From Eopsaltria australis (taxonomy: Eukaryota > Chordata > Aves > Passeriformes > Petroicidae), in the NCBI GenBank assembly GCA_034509425.1, contig JAVTVJ010000117.1:1302001-1366000 (forward strand): a DNA stretch of 64,000 nucleotides. Direction: 5' to 3'. Position numbers and translations under genes: made by a program. Below the pieces are notes generated by a model. It saw nothing but the letters and a program-made list of their open reading frames with translations, was not told where the DNA came from and did not search any database. Positions 39,401-51,400 of the stretch are shown piece after piece (position 1 is the stretch's first letter; each line of letters starts with the position of its first letter).

Positions 39401-42400
39401 TATTTCATGTTTTATAATCAAGGCTCTAGATAGAGATCACTACATCAATTACATATTTCTGCTGAACTCCACTTTTCTCCTACTGATTGTGGCCCTTGAC
39501 CATTCAGTCTCTTTAGTTTAAAAACTTCTAGAAACAGGGATTTTCTTGTACTCTCTAAAATCCTTAAACCTCTGAAAAATGAAACACAGATTTTGTTTGG
39601 ATCCTTCACACACAGCTGAGTATAAACTATTAAGCACACACACGGTGCCAATGTTAACATGACTGTGCATGTAAAAATAAATTCTACAAGTGGGAGCAGT
39701 GACAGAAAACTAATAATTTTATGCTGTTTTTTTTAGTGTTTTTATATATCTTAAAATCTGTTAGACCACTGTTATTACCTGCAAACCCACACTCACAGCA
39801 TTGGATTTAACTAGCTCCTTTTGTAAATGATATTGATTTGCCAAGTCAGAAATGGATTTGCTAATTACTATTTATTTTTCCTCCTTAGAAAGTCAATCAA
39901 TCTTCCAACATAAATGTTATTTCAAATTATGTATTCAAGGAATGAAATTAGAGAGACCCATATCCTCCAGAAAGCAGCTGAAAACCAGTGTCAGATACCT
40001 AGATCCACTTGCTTTGGAGGTGATCGTTTCCACATTAATGCTTTCCTTTGTACTGCCTGAACTACAAATATCCTGAATTTAAGACTTTCAGCAAGCAACA
40101 GCGTGGTATATTGCTGACAAAATGTGCAGTGCGTTCCCAGGAGAATGTTTAACATCAATACACTGCAGCAATGAGTACTTCACACATGCTGCTTTAGCTG
40201 CCAAAACAGAAAAGTGTCTATGTTCTTACTGCTACCAATGGGTGCTGGGAAAGGCAAATGTATTATTTATACAAGCAAATACAAAAAAAGCTGCTTGAAA
40301 ATACTCCAGACGATTGTGTTTTCTGCTGTTTCTTCAGAAAAATCTGTCATTATAAATACTTTTTTATTATTTTTCCATTCTTTAAATAAGGCTACTCAGT
40401 GGAAGGTACTTTTTTCCCAACAGAGAGAACAAACATATTAAAGTTTCATTCTTAAACTTTCACTTTAAGATTTCATTTCTTTCTCCTATGTTCTACTGTT
40501 TTTTCTTCCTCTAACCAGTTGAACAAAATGGTGAAGATTCACAAGCAACTAGGGAAAATGACAATTCTGCCACAACCTTGGTGCTGCTCTCTGACCGCTA
40601 CCATTTAGAAAATTTCATGATTTGTTGGAAAAAATTATTACCCAGGAGTCTGTAGGGCCCTGGAAAGGCTGGAGGAGAGAAGAACCCACTGCAGAGGGAT
40701 CTGGCAGCAGCAGACCAGTCCTACTGCCTTCTTATACAACCCCTTCTCAGTAAAACACACAAGCATTTACAGGATGCAAAAGCAATGCCCCTTGTCACAC
40801 TGAACTGCTGGATGTGCCTAAATTAGCATGGCACGTATCACATACAGACGTGGCTTCTGTTGGCAGGGCAGTGCATCATATTTATCTCTGGAATCTGTCC
40901 TGGGGTCTACAATGAGCTCATTGGATGCACAAGGGCATGGGATATCCCTCACATGATGCAGTGCTTTTCCTAAAGTGCAGGTGTTACCCACACTACTGGA
41001 TTTGGGAACCTCACTATAAAACCTCAAAATTTACATCCAAGGTCCCAGGATATGTGACTAAAGCAGCAAGATGGATGGGATACTTAGGGCTTTTTGGTAG
41101 TAAGGGGGAAGGCTTCATAGAACAATACTCAGTGCGTGACCTAGTGCTCCCATCTGATATTATAACCCCTTTTCTCTTCAGGCACAAAGAAACACAGGTT
41201 GCGTAGGTGTCAGTAGTCAAGTTACAGACTGAAGAGCAGACAAGAAAATATTTGGCCCACTGAATTTACGCCCACTGTTTTCACAGTAGCACTGACTGGT
41301 AGAAGTTAAAGCAGTGGCAGTGGGTGCTCTGAGACCATCATTAAAACCTGGAAAAAAATCAAAGCACAATTGTTGTAGCAGAGATTTGGCTGCTTCAGGA
41401 AAAAAAAAAAAAAAAAAGGATGGGGGAACCTCTAATTGTGCAGATCCTTCTAATGAAACAAAACCTAATTCATTTCTTCCCCACTTTAATCTTCCTCTAC
41501 TTAGTCAGCTGCCTGCCCACACACAGCTCCAGCTTCCTCTCCCATCACAGTGATGTCAGAAAGATGGATTTTCCTCCAGGAGCCAAATATTCCAACAGAT
41601 TAGACAATGTTGCCTCTGGAAAAGCAGCAGAGGCACTGGCTAGACACAGGACACCTATCCAGCTCTGCTAAGGGCTGGGGGAAAAGCATGAGGAAGATAA
41701 AGTACAATCCAGCCATTTGCTCTAGATACAATAGCAAGGATAGGTAAGTGAAAATATGATCATGGCTACTTTATCATAAACAGCAGAAAGAATGCTGGTA
41801 AAGAGAAAAAGCACACTAAGGGCCAATTGATAATTTTTCCCAGTAGGAAGAAGTTTGGTGTTACTTGGTGGGGTTTCCTCTCCAGAAGAAGACAGGCACT
41901 GTGAAATGGGAACAAAGCTATGCCAGCAAGTGATGACTCCCTCCTTGCACAAACATAGGCAAAGCTGCCAGACCCTCCCTGGGATAAACCTGTGTTAGGA
42001 CCAGCTTGAGTCATAAGCAAGACAGAACATTTTTGGGAGGTCCTGAGCACTGCCAGGCAAAAGTGGGTGCACATCTGAGGTCTCTCTGAACACAATGACC
42101 AAACTGAACTAACTAAGGCTTTGTGCTTGCACAGCTCTCCTTTTAAATGCCCGTTCCAGGGATAATAAGCATTTGTTCTTTTCCGTGAGCCACAAACATG
42201 GTTCAAATCCCAGAGTGATCTGTACTCTGTGAAACAGCCCTTCACAGTCAGGAGAGAACATGGAACTGGGAATCAGCTCCATTTGGGTGAAGCCTTTGAC
42301 ATTGTACAAATTACCTGGTAATTACTACTAGTGAGTTTATGGGTATGGGAGCAGAATGAAACATAGGAAGATGGGTGATGTGAAAAACTGGAATGAGATA

Positions 42401-45400
42401 GGAACATGCTGGATGCAGACATGGTCAGTGGCAGTCAGTGACCATTCTCAACTCTCAGGTTGTGCACACAATGTGGACACTCCTTCAGATCTCCACACTA
42501 GCAACCTTCACTCCTCTCCCCTCTCTCCTCCATCCCTGGCTACACAGACAAGAACTCCCTAAATGTGTGCTTAGTAGACAGCATAGATCCCCAAACCCGT
42601 CCTGCACACCCATGGGAGGTGGAGAGCACTTGGAAGTGCAGCACAGTGAGAAAACTCCATCCTTCTCCAGAGCTGCTGGTCTGGTAGTTCACCTCACCTA
42701 ATGGACAAAGGAAAACCCTGTCTTTTCCTAGCATGCAGCAGGAATACCTTGTCTCCTCGTGTTCCCTTTTCTCCTCTTTCTCCTTGTAGACCCTAAAAAT
42801 AAAAAGAAACAGAGATTATAAAGCTAAATCCAAGTAGAGGCATAGTTATCTCCTCTAATTAGTCACCAAATCAGTGTGCACATCTGCACAATCTATTCAA
42901 GTGAACCTCAAGGACATTTTCTGTGTTGCCAGTCCTCAAAGCTGGCCGCAGGCATGATCTAAGCAGACTCACAGAGCAGGGACTGCTTGTGAGCCCAGGA
43001 ACATCTGTAATATTATATTGCCTGCAGACACAGGACCCTCCTGCCAACAGCAGAGTGGAGGGACAGGGAACACACCACAGTTGCAGATGGTCTGGAAAAC
43101 AACCAATGCTCTGCATTTTTCAAGTTTCTTGTAAACAATGAGAACTTTGGTAGAGGACAATTCTGATGAGAAAACCTATCGCATAAACAAGCACGAATTC
43201 CCGTTCCTGGTGGGTTTGGCTGTGGTAGCCAGGCAGACAGCAGGTAGATTTGAGAACTGGCAGAGGTTAGATGCACTCTGTCCTGGGGGTCCAGCATATT
43301 TTTGTGCTGTGAATGCAATGCCAGTGCTCCTCAGGACTGCTTAATTCATCTCCTCCCAGCTACACCAGAAACATTGCTGGAGCTCAGTTTGATGACTAGC
43401 ACAGACAATGGACTCAATGGGCACAAAGGGGCTCAGCAAACACCTTGCATTTTACCTTTATTGTAGAAACTGAGCAATCAACCAATAGCCATAGAGAGAC
43501 AAATATGCTCTGTCAGTAGTGACCTCTCTAAAACTGCCAAAGCTTATAGTGGTTTTTGCTCTAATAATTTAAACTTCAGTTTACACTATAGTGGAGTCTT
43601 ACCTCCAAGCTAATGAGAGCTCCATGTCTGGGTATATTTGGACCTTAGGATGATTTACATAATCATCTAAATGGGCAGGAATATTTTATACTAGGGCAGG
43701 TTGCTCAGAGCCCAGTTCAAGCTGGCCTTGAATGTTTCCAAGAATGGGGCATCCACCATCTTGCCAGACAATCTGTTCCAGAGTCTCACCATCCTCATAG
43801 TAAAATCTTCCTGCCTTATATCCAATCTAAATCTAACCCCTTTTACTTTAAAACCATTCTCCCTTGTCATATAACAACAGGTCTTATTAAAAAGTTTGGC
43901 ATCTTTTAAGTATTGAAAGGCCACATTAAGGTCTCCTCAGAGCCTTCTCCAGACTGAACAACCTCAAATCACAGCCTTATCTCACAGGAGAGGTGCTGCA
44001 ACCTTCCTACCATTTCCATGGCCCTGTTCTAGACCCACTCTCTGAGGTCCATGAATCTTTCCTGTGCTGGGACCCTGGAGATGGATGCAGCACTGCAGGT
44101 GGGCTCTCACCAGAGCAGAGGAGAGGGGCAGAATAATTCCCCTCACCTGCTGCCCATGGTGCTCTTGGGCTGTGAGTGCACACTGTCAGCTCATGTCCAA
44201 CTTTTCATCCACCAACACCCCAAGTACTTCTTGGCAGGGCAGCTCAAAATCCTTTCATCCTCCAGCCTGCAGGAGGTGGCCCCAACCCATCTGGGTCATC
44301 AAATGTCAACAAATGCAGTCAGCATTTCCAACACCAGTTTAAAGGCTGCTTACCAAGCTGAGATCAGACAGAGGTGCTTACTGGATAGAATCTAATTTAT
44401 TTTGGTCTCGCTTTCTGTTCATTCAGTGCAGGTTTGTCCCCTGAGCCCAAAGGCTATTCCCTGAGAGTTTTGAAAATATGATTGGAAACTTGCTGAGAGA
44501 TGGTATTTTTTCTTGGTGTTCTGATGAAGTTTTCAAGCACCATATAAATGGTGCATCATCACAGACCGAAGCAATTGCATTACAGTGGGAGCATCACAAA
44601 ATCACCAGCTGTTATCTCAGTAATCAAGTCATTTTTGCTGACACATCTCTACTGGCTTTTTTTTAGGTCTCTTCTCATTTAAAGAAGATAGAAGAAACTC
44701 AGTGAAGTCAAGAAAATTTCACCACTTGGACACAGTGCAGATAAGTGCTCAGACAGACTATGGACTGCCTAATAATAAAAAATATAGCTGGGCAGAACTC
44801 ACTGAAAAGGTAAGGAAAGTTTCTAGAGCATTAGAAGTTGAACAAGAGCCATGACTTACCGGTGCACCTACGTAGCCTTTAATGCCTGGAGGACCCTGTC
44901 TCCCCTCGGATCCCTGGCAAGGAAGTGAGATACAGTAAATCACCAGGTATTTTCACATAAAAGACCAAGAATGAATTTAGTTAGTCAGAAATGAAAGTTG
45001 CTCTTCCAGGCTCACATTGAGGCTTCTTGACTCTCTCAGTGCTAATACACAAGTAATGTCTGACTTTCCAACTGCTTACCCAAACTGACACCCCAATAGT
45101 TTCTTCTGTACCCCCAGACACTAGCATGTTTTATCCTTCTGCTTTCAGACTTAACCTACAAAGGCAAACTGTCCCATACAAGTTTCTCTACAGGTTATTT
45201 CAGAAGGTTTGGCAATGTCAGTTGTTGCACACAACAACCATTGGGGTTCCTGAACACAGTGTTAATGGAACAAAGCAAAGATATACATTGCTGCAAAATG
45301 ACAACAGTCTTCAAAATGTTATGTGTTTTAAATGCAAATGAAAAGAAACAGATCAGAATTACATTTTCCAGTGTTTATTTTTACTGATAAGAAAAAATGC

Positions 45401-48400
45401 AAGAGGATCAGGTACATTTCATCAGTCCTTCAGCTGGTTGTGTATTAATTCTCCTTGGAGAGGGTACACTGAAATGGAGAGTACTCACAGTGTGCCTTTA
45501 TGTGTCTTACAATGCCCAGAAATTACCTGGATCCTCAGCTGAACAGGCTCATCCCTCTGAGCCATCCTATGAGCACAGTCTGGGCCGGGCAGGTTGACCT
45601 GGAGAACTGGTTTCACATCTCATATCACCTATTTCACTGATTATTTTCTTACTTATATCATTTCCCCTTTCCCACCACTCTCATCTAACTCCTGTCTAAC
45701 CCTAATTGGGTGTTGTAATGGATAAGGCTTCAAAACAGGTAGAGATATTATTATTAAATAATTTAAAAATAACTACTACATTCTGTATTAATAGAAATTT
45801 CATATTAAAAAGATAATAAAATAAAAAAAAAAAAATTTTCCCTGTGCAGGTTAACAAGAGTAGGGTTCAAGCACAAGCAAAGGTGGCTCTGGAATCTCTA
45901 CAACATCAGACATGTAAGAGCCTCTGGAAGGTCAGGGAGCACTGCAAGTCCTCTAATAGCAGAGGGAGAGCAGCAGGCTTGCACCTAAATCTCCCCTTCA
46001 TCCTGCAGAAAAATACTGCTACCAAAGTCTAGGCAAAACCCCAAGAGAAACAGAGTCCTGCTCCAAGTTGTCCAAATTACAGAAGTCCAGCTCAGTCCTG
46101 TTACATAAAACGTGGTCATAACACTTAGCAGAAGTTAGAGAGAACCTGGGTTTGTCTGGATGAGATGTGCTGAACCCACTCAAGGCCTGTGCTGAGATCA
46201 TGTCTGGTAAACCAGAGAAGCGTGAGACCTTCGACAGCTCGAGCAAGCAAGAAGGAAATTTGTCAAAATGAAACTCTTACCTAATACTTTTTATTTCAAA
46301 GGATTGATTTTTTCCCCCCTCTCTCTCTGCTTTTTCTATTAAGTGCAGATAACTGTCAGTTCAGATGGGAATGCTGTAGCTATGTCTGTGCCACAGCAAT
46401 GACAACCACAAAAAATCTCTTTATCCTTTTATTAGAGATACAGGGGGGAAAAAAAGGAGGAAAAGGTTGAATATTTGCTGCAGGATATTGCAGGCTAAAG
46501 GGTCTGATCTCAAAAATCCAAACTTTATTTCTCTGCTATAACATTGTACAATGAACAATCTGAGCCATGGCCCTTTTTCTCTGGACCCACTTATTCCATT
46601 TAAATTAACCTGCCAGGTCCCCGATATTTATATGGGAATTTTCCCCACTGACCAGTGGATATTTCTTGCCATTTTGGACCACCATGTCATCTGTAACCAG
46701 AAGCTCCAACACCTCAGCATGAGGCTGACTTTGTAACTCTTCTTTGTGTCCAGCTTGTAGCCTGCAAGATCATACATCCTTCTTGGGGAACAATGAAGTT
46801 TACCCTCCAAGTTTGATGAAAAAGGAAAAACCCACTCCAAACTCTACAGTTTTATGCTGAAGACACTGAGCTGGGAACAATCTCCCCTGAAGACATTACT
46901 GAGAAGCAAAACCAGTAAAACCAGGGATGACATACCAAGGCCATTTCATTCCTGTAACCTATACATGAACCCTAATGGGCTCAGCAGCCATTTCCGTAAC
47001 TCTTTGGGCTGAAATCCCATTACCAGAGGTCTGGAGGAATCTTATCTGTGTTACTGGAAGCTTCACACAATTAATGAGGTCTGTAAAAAGTACAAGACAA
47101 CTTCTTAAAAGAAAGTGCTGGCAATTCCCACTGAAGCAAAAGGCTCCTTGGCCAAGGAGATAAAGAAGGGGCTGAATTTCCTGGGGCACAGGTATCATTG
47201 CTGAGCACACACGGGGCTTGCCTGGCTTAGTGCTAATGAAGATGGATTGAGTCAGGAAGGATCACAACCCAGCCAACCAGAGAAACTGCAAGGTTGCTCT
47301 CCATGGAGCCTGGGGTAGAGCCCAGAGCTGCTGTATTGATGCTGATGACAAAAATAAGTGATCTGGCAAAAAACCCCAAACAGTCATTACACCAATAATT
47401 GGAGATGTGACCTCTCTAATTGCCAACTCCACCCATCCTTATACACCTTGTTCCACGTTGATGAGGTGCTCAGACTTTATGCCGTGGAGTAAAGGAGTGT
47501 GGATTCTTATTTTAGATTTTAAAGCCCTGTCAGCAAGTCAGGGTTATTTCTTAAATTAGCTCAGGCCAGAACCCAGCTCAAGAACTCTGCACAGAGCCAA
47601 TGCATCCATGGGGGTAAATGAAAGTCACTGTGAAAACACACAATAATTTTATACTTAGGCACTGTGAGAGGCTGTGGTTGGCCAAGCTCATGCCAGCCCT
47701 GGGAGCACCTGGCATTGTCCGGTCAGATGTCTTTTGGTCCAGCCCCACCAGCACTTGTCCTGCCCAGCCCACAGATCTGAACTCCTTCTATTCAGCATTG
47801 CCTTATTAATTGGATGAGCTGCCTGTTCTTGATGAAGCTGGTGGGAAATACGGAGCAGGATCAAGTCCACCTTGAGGAAGATGCAGGTGCCTCCATTTAG
47901 CTTGGTTTGCAAAAGCTTTGCAAAGCAAGTGTAAGGAAGTTCATACCACAAAGAGCAGCATATAGCCTGCTGGTTTACAATTCCACTACATGAGACATGC
48001 AGGACAGAAAGAAAATATGTGTTTATTTACTTGATAGGAGGGATGAGGCTGAAAAGCATTGGTGAGCAATAAATTCGGTTCATTTCATCTGAGATCCAAA
48101 TCCCACTGAAGGGCAAAATATTCAGTGTGGTTCCACTCAGCTCAGCCCAGGCCTGCTTTGCATGTGTCGTTTATCCCCTGCTGAAGCCAATATGGTTGCT
48201 ACACAGAACCCTGGGATGGCTGCCAAGTATTTCTGCTCATCTACAAACTCCCCATGAGTTCTGATGCCTTTCTGATGGGACTTCGGGAAAGGGTGAACAT
48301 TTCCCTCTCTGCAAAAACTCAGGGACATTTTGGAGACAGGGCTCTCTCCATAGCTGAGGAATGCAGAGGACTTGTATCTGATCTGCTTCATCAAGTTCTC

Positions 48401-51400
48401 TCGGACAGAGCCAAGTGACAGTCACGACTACACCCGGAAAGGTGCTGAGGTATTTAACTCCTATTTGAGGATAAAGGTATCAGTGAACGCAGTGAGATTT
48501 AGGTGACCAGAAATGGCTTTTCCAGAAAAATGAGATATTCAAAGGTCTTGGCTTGTACAGGAACAGAACTGAGTGAAGTTAATTCAGGCAATCAAACTGC
48601 TGTCCTTGCAGCACCTTTCACAGGATGAGCTGAACTTACTGTGCGTGATGCCCCTAAAAACACACTTGTCACAATGCACCATCTACTTTTTGTATTATAA
48701 CAACAAGACTGATACCACCTGAGGGGTATTTATCCTCTCAATAAGCAGAGAACAAGGAGAGGTGAGACTTCAGAAGGAGGTTAAAGAATTGCTGCTTCAA
48801 AATTCATATTTCTGATGCTCAGCTACGTCTCACCAGATCTGCATTCAGAAGGACCTTGTTTGAAGCAAACCCAGTGATATAAGCACTGGCTCAAGTTCTG
48901 TATCACTCAGCCACTGTTCCTTGTACAAAAGTGAAGTTTCCAAAATAGGCATCCAGGCTAGGATCTCTACCTGATCTTTTTTTCAAGTCATAGGATAGGG
49001 ATAACAATTCTCATCTGCATCTTTGTGAGAGTTAGGAAAGCTACTGAAGACGTGACACAAGGCATATGTGCCCCCAGACATGTTTTCTTCACCTTCTCCA
49101 GCTATGTTTTTGATTGAAAAAAAGGTGTTTCTTCTTTTTACATTGTTTGCCTAATTCCTGATACCTTAGCAGACCCCTGATGAAAATGAAATTTGATGTT
49201 CTTCATTCACCAGTGAGAATATCAAATGTAGTCAACAAGGAGTAATTCAAGCAATGTACACATAAAAAGTCAGTGAAAAAAATATGCCTGCCCATGTAAA
49301 GAAGAAACGGAAAGCTTACCTTTGGACCTGCTGGCCCAGGCAATCCAAATGCTCCTGGCTGTCCTGGTTCACCCTGCAAGTAACAGAAATATCTCTGGGA
49401 AACACAAATCTTTTATATATAAAGGCTAGGATAGCTCAAACCAGTCAGTACATGCAGTTAGAAATATTGACAGTCCTGAGTACCATTATACAGAGATCTG
49501 AAAGTTTACAGTGTGTTTTCCTCACAAAAATGAAAGCAGACAGGAACAAAATGAAAACTGAAGCAGCTCTTCATCTGCTCTCAAAACACTACCAAGTAGC
49601 AAGAAATGAGTTCCCTAAGTCGTGAACAGCTTGCACTGATTACAGTGTGCAAAGATGGATTCCTTGGAGTCAGCATAATGCATTTGTTCTTGAATTGTCA
49701 CCTTGCAGCGTATAAGCACATAAAAAAATTCTGCAAGTACGAGTATGACACTGTCCAATCCCATGCCATGTGTGATGTGATGAAGTTGCATCAGTTCTGG
49801 AAGCAATATTGAAAAATTGTCATGGTTTTTCCAAAGTAGGACAGCTGTGGCACAAAGAAGAAAAGGGATGTAAGGAAAAGAGCTTTTTTGCTGTGTGTCA
49901 CTCCATTTGTGTAGACCTGCCTTCCAAAGAATCCTTTCGCAAGGTCCTTCAGTTGCCACCAAGTGACTGCCACAAAGGGACAGTGAATGCCATGGTGAAG
50001 GCTCACCATCATGTTGATAATTCTAAGGGATAGTGATCAAGCAGAGGAAAGGATGTAAGGCTCTAAAACACACTTCTAGACGATACTGGAAAATGTATTT
50101 ATGGGTTTGTGTTTCAACTGTAGTCCTCTTATAGGCAGTATTTGGTATACTGCATCCTTCCTCAAACTAACCCTGCCCTCCTCTTCTTCTCTTAGTTTTT
50201 ATCAGTGTACAAGAGGAGTTGTGGTCCTTTCTTCTGTGAGCAAGACTCCAATTTCTCCAACCCATGTCTGCTGTGGAAGCACAAGATGGTGCCCTGCATC
50301 CCTGCCATCTCTACTAGCCAAGGATTCCTTGCCAGCCATAAAACAAGTGGCCAGACTCTGCAGCTGCAGCTATTTCCCAGCAGGTCCCAAAGCACAGGCT
50401 GCTCCCTCTCTCTCGTTAATGAATGATAACAGAGCTGCCCTGGAGCCTCCAGCCATGGTTAATCCATAGGACACCTGCCTTGGCTGCAAACATGTGAGGA
50501 AGAGTTTTGGGCCTATTAACCTCCTGCCATTTGTTTCTGCTGCTCCTGAAATGCCCACACAAATCCCCCAGACGTGTTCCACTCAAGGCAGATTGATTCC
50601 CACTGCCTGCCTTGCACGGAAAAGCAGGATTACATTGGAGGAATGAAAAGGCTTACGGCTTCTCCTTTTGCTCCATCCCTGCCAGGGGGGCCTGGTGAGC
50701 CCAGGGAACCCTGTAACAACAACAGAGTTATCATCAGCACAGCATTAACACCCGCTGCAGGTGCAGTGACACGAGCAGCGCATCAAGACAAGAATAAGGA
50801 ATGAGGAGAAACATTTCAACACAAACATTTATTATTTACAGTTTCTGGAGGAGCTGCTGCTGACATTAACACACTAGGGACGATTGATGAGCTGCTAATG
50901 AGGAACTAGGCGCTCTCGTCCACTTAACTCATTTAAGAATAAATTAATATAATAGCTCTGGAGCTAATTAGACACATAACAACTGAGTCATCTTATTATT
51001 ATCATATCATATTCTCTTAGACTCTCTCTTCACCATTCCATTGTCTCAAAAAATTGCATTTAATAATTTTTTTCCTCCTTGATTATACAGCATTCATCCC
51101 AAAGCTCAGAAGCCTCTAGGAAAAGCTGTAATATACATAAGTAGTAAGCCTGAAAGCAAACAGAAAAGAAGCCCTGAAATACTCAAGCAGTCCTCAGGAA
51201 TGACCCTGGCCACTGGGAAGTGAGTCCCAGAGCTGTGAATGTGCAAAGGTGTAGAAAACAAAGAAAGAGAAAGCCAAACACCACTTCAATTTAAAATTTT
51301 ACCATTTAAAATCTTCCTATGCACCATGATGAATGGAACTAAATATGCTGAGATTGGTAGCTCCCCAGTGTCGTGGCGGTTGTTCAAGGAGGCAAACATG

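Larger units (their letters stand above)
38371..42747 (-). other. COL22A1 intron between exons 5 and 6
   Basis: 4377 bp. It holds an old CR1/L3-like remnant at about 38950-39260 and a poly-A at 41400-41417. Nothing else recognised. Confidence 0.8.
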
